Source: Oscillospiraceae bacterium
Lineage (GTDB): Bacteria > Bacillota > Clostridia > Oscillospirales > Oscillospiraceae
Direction of reading: 5' to 3'
DNA: 8,597 nt
NCBI GenBank assembly: GCA_016286595.1
Contig: JAEETR010000077.1
Location: 1 to 8,597 of the forward strand
Shown here one piece after another: positions 1 through 5,967 of this stretch. Every line of letters starts with the position of its first letter. Position 1 is the first letter of the stretch. The position numbers were made by a program, and so were the translations under genes. The notes under the pieces were generated by a model. The model did no database searches. It was not told where the DNA came from and was given only the letters and a program-made list of their open reading frames with translations.

Positions 1-33
1 GGAGGGGTCTGTGTTGTTTATGTTCCCGACGGC

Positions 34-270
34 TCAGAGTTTTCCTTTTCTCAGCCAGTCGATGTCCGCGTAGTTTTCGTCCATGTGCCTGTCGATGGGG
101 TCCTTTCTCCTGGCGGAGACCTGGGTTCCGGAGTTCTTTGACTGGGCTGCGCCAGCCTTGAGCCCCGATATTACGAAGGCCCAGAATACTATAAGTCCTG
201 CTATGACACACAGTATCGTGACCCCGTCGCCTGTCTGAAAGGCGGCTATCAAAAGCATTATGCTGATCAT
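34..270 (-). CDS. Small predicted membrane protein, function unknown
   Basis: This encodes 78 residues that I do not recognise as a named family. The first 11 residues are hydrophobic (MISIMLLIAAF). A clearer membrane segment spans about residues 17-37 (from GVTIL to VISGL). The tail from about residue 41 is polar and charged and ends in DWLRKGKL, so one or two membrane passes with a soluble C-terminal tail is the likely layout. The start is supported by GAGG on the minus strand about 8 nt before the ATG at 270. It is the last gene of a minus-strand run after the DUF1836 and DUF4177 genes, separated from the latter by the duplicated gene end and hairpin element (351-541) and a weak terminator-like hairpin at 317-340. 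That it is a real gene rests on reading frame, ribosome site and membrane segment only. Confidence 0.6.
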   Translation of the reverse strand: MISIMLLIAAFQTGDGVTILCVIAGLIVFWAFVISGLKAGAAQSKNSGTQVSARRKDPIDRHMDENYADIDWLRKGKL

Positions 271-316
271 AGAATCAACCTCGTCGGGGCTGGCTCACTC
301 CGCCGCCCCTCCTGAC

Positions 317-340
317 AAAACACGGCCCGCTTGCCGGACC
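317..340 (-). terminator. Weak terminator-like hairpin before the small membrane protein gene
   Basis: Read on the minus strand, GGTCCG and CGGGCC (335-340 and 324-329) form a 6-bp stem with one G-U pair and a 5-nt loop, followed by GTGTTTTG. The stem is short and the T-run is only four long, so it may reduce rather than stop transcription into the 34-270 gene. Confidence 0.3.
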
Positions 341-350
341 CGCGTCTTGC

Positions 351-391
351 TTATTTCTCCCTCTCGAACGTTATCAGCAGATGCACCCACC
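351..391 (-). repeat. Direct repeat copy 1: duplicate of the DUF4177 gene 3' end
   Basis: This 41-bp stretch matches 501-541 at 37 positions, exactly 150 bp away; the inner 31 bp (361-391 versus 511-541) differ at a single base. In the DUF4177 reading frame it encodes WVHLLITFEREK and then TAA (351-353). It is therefore a second copy of that gene's C-terminus and stop codon, detached from the rest of the gene. It is probably the original end of the gene, displaced by the inserted segment between the copies. Confidence 0.8.
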
Positions 392-417
392 TCGTCAGGG
401 CGGATTCCGCTAAGCTC

Positions 418-439
418 GCGACACCGCAGGCGGTATCGC
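418..439. other. Hairpin within the inserted element
   Basis: GCGACACCGC (418-427) and GCGGTATCGC (430-439) are complementary apart from one G-T pair, giving a 9-10-bp stem with a very short loop. It lies in the segment between the two copies of the DUF4177 gene end and is one of two strong hairpins there, as in REP/BIME-type repetitive elements. Confidence 0.6.
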
Positions 440-465
440 TCTCCCGCTCCATCGCCCTTCCTCTT

Positions 466-498
466 CGGATTGAACCCGCTTCGCTGGGCTTCAATCCG
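466..498. other. 33-nt hairpin directly after the DUF4177 stop codon
   Basis: CGGATTGAA (466-474) and TTCAATCCG (490-498) form a perfect 9-bp stem. The stem continues through CCC/GGG and GC/GC pairs with small bulges to a tight loop. On the minus strand it begins two bases after the TAA at 501-503. There is no T-run after it, so it fits an RNA-stabilising or repetitive-element hairpin better than a terminator. Confidence 0.65.
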
Positions 499-500
499 AT

Positions 501-541
501 TTACTTCGTCCTCTCGAACGTTATCAGAAGATGCACCCACC
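501..541 (-). repeat. Direct repeat copy 2: 3' end of the intact DUF4177 gene
   Basis: This is the partner of 351-391 and lies inside the DUF4177 gene. It encodes WVHLLITFERTK and the TAA stop that is now used. Compared with copy 1 the last residues differ (ERTK versus EREK), with four mismatches in 41 bp. The 150-bp spacing keeps the same reading frame in both copies. Confidence 0.8.
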
Positions 542-650
542 AGTAGGACCAATAGGTCACGGTTTTGACCTCCCAGCCCTGGGCGGCCATCTCGTTCATG
601 ATCTTCTCGGCCTCGCTCTCGCGGACCTTTACCATTTTATACTCTTTCAC
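501..650 (-). CDS. DUF4177 family small protein
   Basis: This short gene of 49 residues starts with GTG at 650 and stops with TAA at 501-503. The protein begins VKEYKMVKVRES and has the DUF4177 pattern: an N-terminal KEYKMVKV strand, a helix with KIMNEMAAQGWEV, then an aromatic stretch YWSYWW and a closing strand HLLITFERTK. About 50 residues is normal for the family. Its biochemical role is not established. The ribosome site AGGAGAGG lies about 7 nt before the GTG and decides the start. The gene follows the DUF1836 regulator by 36 bp, with a small GC hairpin (671-684) between them, so the two are probably co-transcribed. Its C-terminal coding end is duplicated downstream at 351-391, so the present end may come from an inserted element. 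The family call rests on pattern recognition, not a profile search. Confidence 0.75.
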   Translation of the reverse strand: MKEYKMVKVRESEAEKIMNEMAAQGWEVKTVTYWSYWWVHLLITFERTK

Positions 651-670
651 TCTGTTCCTCTCCTTTTCCC

Positions 671-684
671 GCGCCTGACGGCGC
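671..684. other. Intercistronic GC hairpin between DUF1836 and DUF4177 genes
   Basis: GCGCC (671-675), loop TGAC and GGCGC (680-684) form a perfect 5-bp stem between the stop of the regulator gene and the ribosome site of the DUF4177 gene. No T-run follows on the minus strand, so it is unlikely to end transcription and may affect translation or RNA stability. Confidence 0.4.
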
Positions 685-686
685 TC

Positions 687-1211
687 TCATATGGTTTCCG
701 GCAGTGCGGAGATCATTTTCTCCGCCTGCGCCTTGTACTGTCCCGCCCGGGCCGCCGTGAGCATTATCTCCAGCACCCGGCGAAGCCGCTCTCCCGCTCC
801 CGGGAAGGGCTCCACGTAATCCTCCGTGGCCTCGGCGGCGCTCTGTCCGTGCATCACTCTCACGAGGTACATGTAAAGGGCGCTGTCCTCCACGGTATCG
901 TCGTCGCTGTCGTCCAGCACGCCGTTAACGTAGCCGATGAGGCGGCAGATGGCGTCCAGCGGCAGCACCGGCCGCAGCGTGTTGATAAGCAGCAGCCTCG
1001 ACAGCTGGTCCCGGGAGTATCGCTTCTTCACCGGGGGCGTCAGAAACCCTCTGGCCACCCAGTTCTGGATAACGTGGCTCTCCAGGCCCATTATATTTGC
1101 TGCCTGGGACAGCGTAAGTCCCCCGGCGGCGAAGAGGGACGCAAAAAACGTCTCCGCCCCGGCGGGGGTATCGTCGGCGGCGCATACCGCCGCTCCGGGC
1201 AATCTCTGCAT
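687..1211 (-). CDS. DUF1836 family MerR-like HTH protein
   Basis: This is a predicted DNA-binding protein of 174-175 residues. A MerR-like helix-turn-helix covers about residues 33-60: LTLSQAANIMGLES, then HVIQNWVARGFLTPP as recognition helix and wing entry. The stretch after it (RYSRDQLSRLLLINTLR, then VLPLDAICRLIGYVNG) is the pattern I associate with DUF1836, a family of unknown target common in Firmicutes. The acidic run DDSDDDTVED and a helical C-terminal half complete it. The start could be ATG at 1211 or GTG at 1214, and both lie downstream of AAAGAGGTGAT (1217-1227). I prefer the ATG. The gene is first in the minus-strand operon and is read from the promoter at 1246-1274, back to back with the polA promoter. 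What it regulates cannot be told from the sequence. Confidence 0.85.
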   Translation of the reverse strand: MQRLPGAAVCAADDTPAGAETFFASLFAAGGLTLSQAANIMGLESHVIQNWVARGFLTPPVKKRYSRDQLSRLLLINTLRPVLPLDAICRLIGYVNGVLDDSDDDTVEDSALYMYLVRVMHGQSAAEATEDYVEPFPGAGERLRRVLEIMLTAARAGQYKAQAEKMISALPETI

Positions 1212-1245
1212 CACTCATCACCTCTTTCTCTGTGGTTGTGAGATG

Positions 1246-1274
1246 ATATTACCACGCCATCATTTGATTGTCAA
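1246..1274 (-). promoter_or_regulatory. Sigma-A type promoter for the DUF1836 operon
   Basis: On the minus strand TTGACA (1269-1274) is followed by a 17-bp spacer and TAATAT (1246-1251), preceded by TGG as an extended -10. This is close to consensus, and the predicted start lies about 30 bp before the DUF1836 gene. Confidence 0.85.
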
Positions 1275-1307
1275 TAACTTTCGTACGATTTTTGCAATTT
1301 TCCTACG

Positions 1308-1329
1308 GCGGGTCTCCGCCCGCGATTTT
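1308..1329 (+). terminator. Terminator-like hairpin between divergent promoters
   Basis: GCGGGT (1308-1313), loop CTCC and GCCCGC (1318-1323) form a 6-bp stem, followed by GATTTTT. It lies between the divergent DUF1836 and polA promoters, where no upstream plus-strand gene is visible. It may insulate polA or be a chance structure. Confidence 0.3.
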
Positions 1330-1333
1330 TCAG

Positions 1334-1362
1334 TTCAATTACAATATGATATGTGGTATAAT
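1334..1362 (+). promoter_or_regulatory. Promoter for polA-rimI-tsaD, extended -10 type
   Basis: A perfect TATAAT (1357-1362) is preceded by TGG, which makes an extended -10. A poor -35, TTCAAT (1334-1339), lies 17 bp upstream. The start would fall about 30 bp before the polA ATG. The weak -35 with an extended -10 suggests moderate constitutive expression. Confidence 0.8.
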
Positions 1363-1396
1363 ATGCGGGATGAATTGTGCAAAGGAGACCTTCGCC

Positions 1397-4018
1397 ATGC
1401 CCAAGCTGATGGTACTTGACGGACACAGCATAGCAAACCGTGCCTTTTACGGCGTGCGTTCCCTGAACGCTCCCGACGGCACTCCCACCAACGCCGTGTT
1501 CGGCTTCATCAATATACTTGAACGGCTTATCAAGGCCCAGTCCCCTGACGGTGTGGCCGTGGTGTTCGACGTCCACGCCCCCACCTTCCGCCATCAGCGG
1601 TGCGATTACTACAAGGCCACCCGCCATCCCATGCCTGAGGAGCTGCACGTGCAGATCCCTCTGATCCAGGAGACGCTGGAGGCCATGGGCATCCGCCACT
1701 ACGAGCTGCCGGGCTACGAGGCCGACGACCTCATGGGCGCTTTCGGCCGGATATGCCGCGACAACGGCTGGGACTGCCGTCTTGTCACCGGCGACCGGGA
1801 CAATCTGCAGCTTATAGACGACACCGTCCACGTGCTGTACGTGAAGAACAGCGACACCGTGGAGTACGGCGCGGAGGAGTTTCGGGCGGAGTACGGCTTT
1901 GAGCCGAAGCGGCTCATAGATCTGAAGGCCCTCATGGGCGACAGTTCCGACAACATCCACGGCGTGGCCGGCATCGGTCAGAAGACCGCCATGGACCTTG
2001 TGCAGCGCTTCGGCACCATTGACGATATATATTCTGACCTTGACGGGCTGGACGTGAAGGACGGCGTGAGGAAAAAGCTGGCCGCCGGCGAGGACGCCGC
2101 AAGGGAATCCTACTGGCTTGCGACCATCGACGTGAACGCGCCTTTGGAGGCGTCCCTCACCGACACGCTGTGGCGGCGGGGAGACAGCTGGGACAAGCCC
2201 CGTCTGGCGTCCCTTCTGCGGCGTCTGGGCTTCGTGCGGTTCCTTGACCTGTGGCGTCTGCGGGACGTGCAGGAGCCGGAGACCGCGGCAGGCCCGGCCG
2301 CGGAGTTCACCGGGGAGTGCGTAAGCCGCGTGATCGCCGACGAAAATGGTCTGGGCGAGGCTCTTTCCGCCATGACCGGGACGCAGAACGTGGCCGTCTC
2401 CGACGATCTGGCTTTTGTCGTATTTGAGAATGACGGCACGGCGTACGTCATAGCCCGGGAGGGCTATTCCGGCGACTACGGCGCCGCCCTTGGCCGTCTC
2501 TTCGGCCCCGGCGTGAAGAAAGCCGGACACAATATAAAGAATATCATCCGTTCCCTGCTGGACCTGAACGTGCGGTGCGGCGGCTGGGAGTTCGACACGG
2601 CGCTGGCCGGATATCTGCTCGACTCCACCGCCGGAAGCTACGACGTCCCCCGGCTGTGTCAGAAATACTGCGGATTCATGCCCCCGGAGATATCCGCCGA
2701 CCTTCCCGGGCAGGCCCGTACCGTTGGCCGCCTCACCACCGAAGCCGCCGCCGTCGCCTGCCTGCGGGACGCCATGGCCCCGAAGCTGACGGAGCTGGGT
2801 ATGGACGACCTTTACTATAATACCGAGCTGCCGCTGTGCCGGGTGCTGGCCTCCATGGAGAAGGCCGGTTTCCTGGTGAACCGGGACGCTCTGAAGCGGT
2901 TCGGCGAAGCGCTGGGCACCTCCATCGAAGCTCTGCAGGAGCGGATATGGTTCCAGGCCGGGCAGGAATTCAACATAAACTCACCCAAACAGCTGGGCGA
3001 GATACTTTTTGAAAAGATGATGCTCCCCGCCGGGAAAAAGACAAAGACCGGCTGGTCCACCAGCGCGGACGTGCTTGAAAATCTGCGGGGGCGCGACCCC
3101 ATAATCCAGGACATCCTCGATTTCCGGGAGCTGACGAAGCTGAAATCCACCTATGCCGACGGGCTTTTGAAGGTCATCGACGAGGACGGACGCATCCGCA
3201 CCAGCTTCCAGATGACCGTCACCGCCACGGGGCGGCTGTCCTCCACGGAGCCGAATCTGCAGAATATACCCGTGCGCCGTGACCTGGGCGGCGAGATACG
3301 GAAGATGTTCACCGCGGGGCCGGGAAACGTGCTCGTGGACGCCGACTATTCCCAGATAGAGCTGCGGCTTCTCAGCCACATATCCGGGGACGAGGCCATG
3401 CGCAGGGCGTTTATCGACGGGGAGGACATTCACGCCGTGACTGCCTCACAGGTGTTCGACGTGCCCCTTTCCTCCGTGACGGGTGCAATGCGCTCCCGCG
3501 CGAAGGCCGTGAACTTCGGTATCGTATACGGCATCTCGGCCTTCTCCCTTGCCCGGGACATAGACGTGTCCAACAAAGAAGCCCAGGCGTATATAGACAC
3601 CTATTTCCGCAAATACTCCGGCGTAAAGAACTACATGGAAAAAGTCATAGCCGACGCCCGGGAAACGGGGTACGTCTCCTCAGTGTACGGCCGCAGGCGG
3701 TATCTGCCGGAGCTGAAGTCCTCCAACTTCAACACCCGCTCCTTCGGCGAGAGGGTGGCCAGGAACATGCCCATCCAGGGCACCGCCGCCGACATAATGA
3801 AGATAGCCATGGTGCGCTGCTTCGACGCACTTGAAAAGGAGGCGCCGGAGGCCGTGCTGCTGCTGCAGGTCCACGACGAGCTGATCGTGGAGTGCCCGGA
3901 GGAAAAAGCGGAGCAGGTAGCCGCCATCCTCACCCGGGAGATGGAGGGCGCCGCCCGGCTGTCCGTGCCCCTGACGGCCAACGCCAAGTGGGGAAAGAGC
4001 TGGTACGACGCCAAATGA
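1397..4018 (+). CDS. polA: DNA polymerase I
   Basis: PolA (873 aa) fills gaps in repair and removes RNA primers. The 5'-nuclease domain covers about residues 1-290, with metal-site acidic residues in VLDGHS (D8), GYEADDL (107-112), VTGDRDN and MGDSSDN, and an HhH motif AGIGQKTA. The middle domain (about 310-470) keeps the exonuclease fold but lacks the DxE motif and other metal ligands (VAVSDDLAF and GHNIKNIIRSLL are at those places), so proofreading is probably absent, as in B. subtilis-type PolA. The polymerase domain (about 475-873) has motif A DADYSQIELR (D650), motif B RSRAKAVNFGIVYG (K703, F707) and motif C QVHDE (D827, E828). The ATG at 1397 is chosen for its ribosome site AAAGGAGA, 8 nt upstream; an in-frame upstream extension lacks one and precedes the promoter. 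The stop overlaps the rimI start (ATGA). Confidence 0.97.
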   Translation: MPKLMVLDGHSIANRAFYGVRSLNAPDGTPTNAVFGFINILERLIKAQSPDGVAVVFDVHAPTFRHQRCDYYKATRHPMPEELHVQIPLIQETLEAMGIRHYELPGYEADDLMGAFGRICRDNGWDCRLVTGDRDNLQLIDDTVHVLYVKNSDTVEYGAEEFRAEYGFEPKRLIDLKALMGDSSDNIHGVAGIGQKTAMDLVQRFGTIDDIYSDLDGLDVKDGVRKKLAAGEDAARESYWLATIDVNAPLEASLTDTLWRRGDSWDKPRLASLLRRLGFVRFLDLWRLRDVQEPETAAGPAAEFTGECVSRVIADENGLGEALSAMTGTQNVAVSDDLAFVVFENDGTAYVIAREGYSGDYGAALGRLFGPGVKKAGHNIKNIIRSLLDLNVRCGGWEFDTALAGYLLDSTAGSYDVPRLCQKYCGFMPPEISADLPGQARTVGRLTTEAAAVACLRDAMAPKLTELGMDDLYYNTELPLCRVLASMEKAGFLVNRDALKRFGEALGTSIEALQERIWFQAGQEFNINSPKQLGEILFEKMMLPAGKKTKTGWSTSADVLENLRGRDPIIQDILDFRELTKLKSTYADGLLKVIDEDGRIRTSFQMTVTATGRLSSTEPNLQNIPVRRDLGGEIRKMFTAGPGNVLVDADYSQIELRLLSHISGDEAMRRAFIDGEDIHAVTASQVFDVPLSSVTGAMRSRAKAVNFGIVYGISAFSLARDIDVSNKEAQAYIDTYFRKYSGVKNYMEKVIADARETGYVSSVYGRRRYLPELKSSNFNTRSFGERVARNMPIQGTAADIMKIAMVRCFDALEKEAPEAVLLLQVHDELIVECPEEKAEQVAAILTREMEGAARLSVPLTANAKWGKSWYDAK

Positions 4019-4470
4019 TAACGATCCGACACGCCAACCGGGAGGACCTGGACTGGATAGTGGCCATGGAACGGGAGATATTCTCCACCCCCTGGTCCCG
4101 GAACGGCTTTGAATTCGAGCTGGAGTGCGGCGACGCCGTGTTTGCCGCCGCCGTTGACGACGGCGAGCCCGCCGGCTTCATCATAATGCATACCATGGGT
4201 CCTCAGGCGGAGATATTCAACGTGGCGGTATCCCCCGCCCACCGGCGAAAAGGCGCCGCCGACGCCATGATGACCTACGTGCTTAAAAAGGCCCGGGAGC
4301 TGGGTGTGGAGCAGATTTTTCTTGAGGTGCGCCGCTCCAACGCCGCCGCCCAGGCGCTGTACCGCAAGTACGGCTTCGGCGTGGGGGGCGTCCGCCCCGG
4401 CTATTACGACGAGCCCAAAGAGGACGCCATACTGATGGACTGTTTCATCGGTACGGAGTCCGGGATATAG
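4015..4470 (+). CDS. rimI: Ribosomal protein S18 alanine N-acetyltransferase
   Basis: RimI is a GNAT enzyme that moves an acetyl group from acetyl-CoA to the N-terminal alanine of ribosomal protein S18. The 151-residue product has the family layout: an N-terminal strand-helix ITIRHANREDLDWIVAMERE, the IFSTPWS motif, acetyl-CoA binding motif A with VSPAHRRKGAADAM (residues 72-85), LEVRRSNAAAQALYRKYGF with the expected catalytic Glu (E105) and Tyr (Y116), and the RimI-typical end RPGYYDEPKEDAILM. The ATG at 4015 overlaps the polA stop by 4 bp, so the gene is probably translated by coupling, and only a weak ribosome site is visible inside polA. tsaD follows after 15 bp, a pairing common in Firmicutes. 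A sibling GNAT with another protein target cannot be fully excluded. Confidence 0.9.
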   Translation: MITIRHANREDLDWIVAMEREIFSTPWSRNGFEFELECGDAVFAAAVDDGEPAGFIIMHTMGPQAEIFNVAVSPAHRRKGAADAMMTYVLKKARELGVEQIFLEVRRSNAAAQALYRKYGFGVGGVRPGYYDEPKEDAILMDCFIGTESGI

Positions 4471-4485
4471 AAGGAAGATACGACC

Positions 4486-5508
4486 ATGCGCATACTTGCC
4501 ATAGAATCCTCCTGCGACGAGACTGCCGCCGCCGTGGTGGAGGACGGGAGGACCATACTTTCAAACGAGGTGCTGTCCCAGGTGGACATGCACGCCATTT
4601 ACGGCGGCGTGGTGCCGGAGATAGCCTCCCGCAGCCATATCACCGTGGTGAGCCGTCTGGCGGGCTCTGCCGTGGAGAAGGCCGGGCTGACGAAATCGGA
4701 TATCGACGCGGTGGCCGTCACCTGCGCGCCGGGGCTTATCGGCGCGCTGCTGGTGGGCGTGAACTTCGCCAAGGGCGCCGCCATGAGTCTGGGGGTCCCC
4801 CTTATCCCGGTGCACCACGTGCGGGGCCACATCGCCGCCAACTATCTGGCGTTCCCGGAACTGGAGCCCCCCTTCGTGTGTCTGTGCATCTCCGGGGGCA
4901 ACACCATAATCGTGGACGTACGGGGCTACACCGATATGTCCATCATGGGCGCCACCCATGACGACGCCGCCGGCGAGTGCTTCGACAAGGCCGCGAGAGT
5001 GCTGGGACTGCCATACCCCGGCGGCGTGCCGATGCAGAAGCTGGCCGAGGGGGGCGACGACAGAGCCTACGACCTGCCCCGGGCCAGGATAGACGGCCAT
5101 CCCTACGACATGTCCTTCTCCGGTCTTAAGACCGCCGTGGTGAACATAGTCCACAACGCCGCCCAGAAGGGCGAGGAGCTGGACCGACCGGGTCTGGCCG
5201 CGTCCTTCGCCGCCGCCGTCAGCGACACGCTGGTGCCCCGCACCATGGCCGCCGCCCGGGAGAAGGGATACGGCAAGGTGGTCGTGGCGGGCGGCGTTGC
5301 CGCCAACGTGCGCATCCGGGCCGACTTCGAGGCCGCCTGCGCCGCCGAGGGAAAAAAGCTCTACGTGCCGCCCCTGCGGCTATGCGGCGACAACGCCGCC
5401 ATGATCGGCTGTCAGGGCTGGTACGAATACCTGGCCGGACACGTTTCCGGCGCCGGTCAGGACGCTTTCGCCACCATGGATATCGACTCGGAATTCCAAT
5501 TATGCTGA
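4486..5508 (+). CDS. tsaD: tRNA t6A37 threonylcarbamoyltransferase TsaD
   Basis: TsaD moves the threonylcarbamoyl group from threonylcarbamoyl-AMP to A37 of tRNAs that read ANN codons, working with TsaB and TsaE. At 340 residues it has normal length. It shows the ASKHA-fold start ILAIESSCDETAAAVV, the metal site HHVRGH (H111, H115) with D302 in CGDNAAM, the THDDAAGECFDKAARVLG segment (157-174), PYDMSFSGLKTAV, and the VVVAGGVAANVRIR nucleotide loop. One oddity is ISGGNT at 135-140, where most family members I know have SGGHT. AAGGAAG (4471-4477), 8 nt before the ATG, fixes the start. tsaD is last in the polA operon and is followed within 10 bp by a terminator. The tRNA-Thr at 7853 is the kind of ANN-decoding tRNA it would modify. 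Confidence 0.96.
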   Translation: MRILAIESSCDETAAAVVEDGRTILSNEVLSQVDMHAIYGGVVPEIASRSHITVVSRLAGSAVEKAGLTKSDIDAVAVTCAPGLIGALLVGVNFAKGAAMSLGVPLIPVHHVRGHIAANYLAFPELEPPFVCLCISGGNTIIVDVRGYTDMSIMGATHDDAAGECFDKAARVLGLPYPGGVPMQKLAEGGDDRAYDLPRARIDGHPYDMSFSGLKTAVVNIVHNAAQKGEELDRPGLAASFAAAVSDTLVPRTMAAAREKGYGKVVVAGGVAANVRIRADFEAACAAEGKKLYVPPLRLCGDNAAMIGCQGWYEYLAGHVSGAGQDAFATMDIDSEFQLC

Positions 5509-5513
5509 ATATG

Positions 5514-5546
5514 CGCGGCCCCCGGGAAAGGGGCCGCGTACTTTTA
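5514..5546 (+). terminator. Rho-independent terminator of the polA-rimI-tsaD operon
   Basis: CGCGGCCCC (5514-5522) and GGGGCCGCG (5530-5538) form a perfect 9-bp GC stem with a 7-nt loop CGGGAAA, followed by TACTTTTAT. It starts five bases after the tsaD stop. Confidence 0.9.
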
Positions 5547-5763
5547 TCGGGATTTTGAAAAAATGAGGTTTTGCCGACGCAAAGCTGGATATTACGTCAA
5601 CTATGGCACCGCTTCGCGTTTAACATAAAATGGCGTTATCTTGCTGACATTTTTTACCATATCTTGCGAATATCTTTGATAATACCGGATTTCTGATCTG
5701 TGGAAAACCCGGTGGAGAATGTGCATAACTAACTGTTGAGCAAAATATGGTTTTATTTTACGT
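5547..5763. other. AT-rich intergenic stretch without a convincing gene
   Basis: This stretch is clearly richer in A and T than its surroundings. I see no reading frame with a ribosome site and no good -35/-10 pair on either strand. Its only marked features are the DnaA-box-like group at 5699-5728 and the terminator that follows it. A minus-strand frame crosses it at 5601-5918 but passes through two terminators and looks like chance. Confidence 0.5.
5699..5728 (-). promoter_or_regulatory. Group of three DnaA-box-like sequences
   Basis: Read on the minus strand, 5720-5728 is TTATGCACA, an exact fit to the DnaA box TTATNCACA. Directly beside it 5711-5719 is TTCTCCACC, a weak match, and 5699-5707 is TTTTCCACA, one base from TTATCCACA. 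All three point the same way within 30 bp and are flanked by AT-rich DNA. DnaA or another factor may bind here. No dnaA or dnaN gene is in the window, so this is not evidence for the main origin. Confidence 0.4.
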
Positions 5764-5797
5764 AAACCGTCCGGAGCTGCCTCCAGGGGCGGTTTTT
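5764..5797 (+). terminator. Second plus-strand terminator, no obvious gene of its own
   Basis: AAACCGTCC (5764-5772) pairs with GGGCGGTTT (5787-5795), with one G-U pair. Inside it GGAG and CTCC pair around the loop CTGC, with a 2-nt bulge. TTTTT and further T-rich sequence follow. It lies about 220 bp after the tsaD terminator with no gene between them, so it is either a back-up terminator or ends an unseen small RNA. Confidence 0.75.
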
Positions 5798-5847
5798 CCT
5801 TTTTCTTCCGCCGCAAAAATAGTCGATTTTCCCCGTTTCTCCCGCCA

Positions 5848-5911
5848 GAAAAACAAAAACCGGGGAGCGCGATGACCTGCCCTCCGCGGGACAGAGCCGG
5901 ACGCGCTCCCC
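5848..5911 (-). terminator. Terminator of the SLH-transglutaminase gene
   Basis: GGGGAGCGCG (5862-5871) and CGCGCTCCCC (5902-5911) form a perfect 10-bp stem around a 30-nt arm that can itself fold through CTGTCCC and GGGCAG. On the minus strand GGTTTTTGTTTTT follows directly. It lies about 57 bp after the stop codon of the minus-strand surface-protein gene. Confidence 0.9.
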
Positions 5912-5967
5912 TTGTCAAAACTTTTTCAGAATATATTACAGATTGTGATATTCACCGTGATTCCATT

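Noticed and set aside
351..541. Two repeats with a spacer, as in a minimal CRISPR array
   Set aside because: Only two copies exist, 150 bp apart with about 109 bp between them. They encode the end of the DUF4177 protein and there is no cas gene.
531..1241. Long plus-strand frame opposite the DUF1836 gene
   Set aside because: It is antisense to a well-supported gene with promoter and ribosome site, has low-complexity His/Arg/Gly content, and lacks a ribosome site.
1268..1396. Upstream in-frame extension of polA by 43 residues
   Set aside because: It would begin before the polA promoter and has no ribosome site. The ATG at 1397 has AAAGGAGA at good spacing and gives the normal PolA start.
1271..2530. 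Long minus-strand frame opposite polA
   Set aside because: It is a shadow caused by GC-rich codon positions in polA. It is rich in His, Val and Gly with no recognisable domain.
5699..5728. Main chromosomal origin (oriC)
   Set aside because: There is only one exact DnaA box and no dnaA, dnaN, rpmH or similar neighbour. It is reported only as a possible DnaA-binding group.
5601..5918. Minus-strand frame of 105 codons in the spacer after tsaD
   Set aside because: It runs through the terminator of the SLH gene and the inverted repeat at 5764-5797, has no ribosome site, and its composition looks random.
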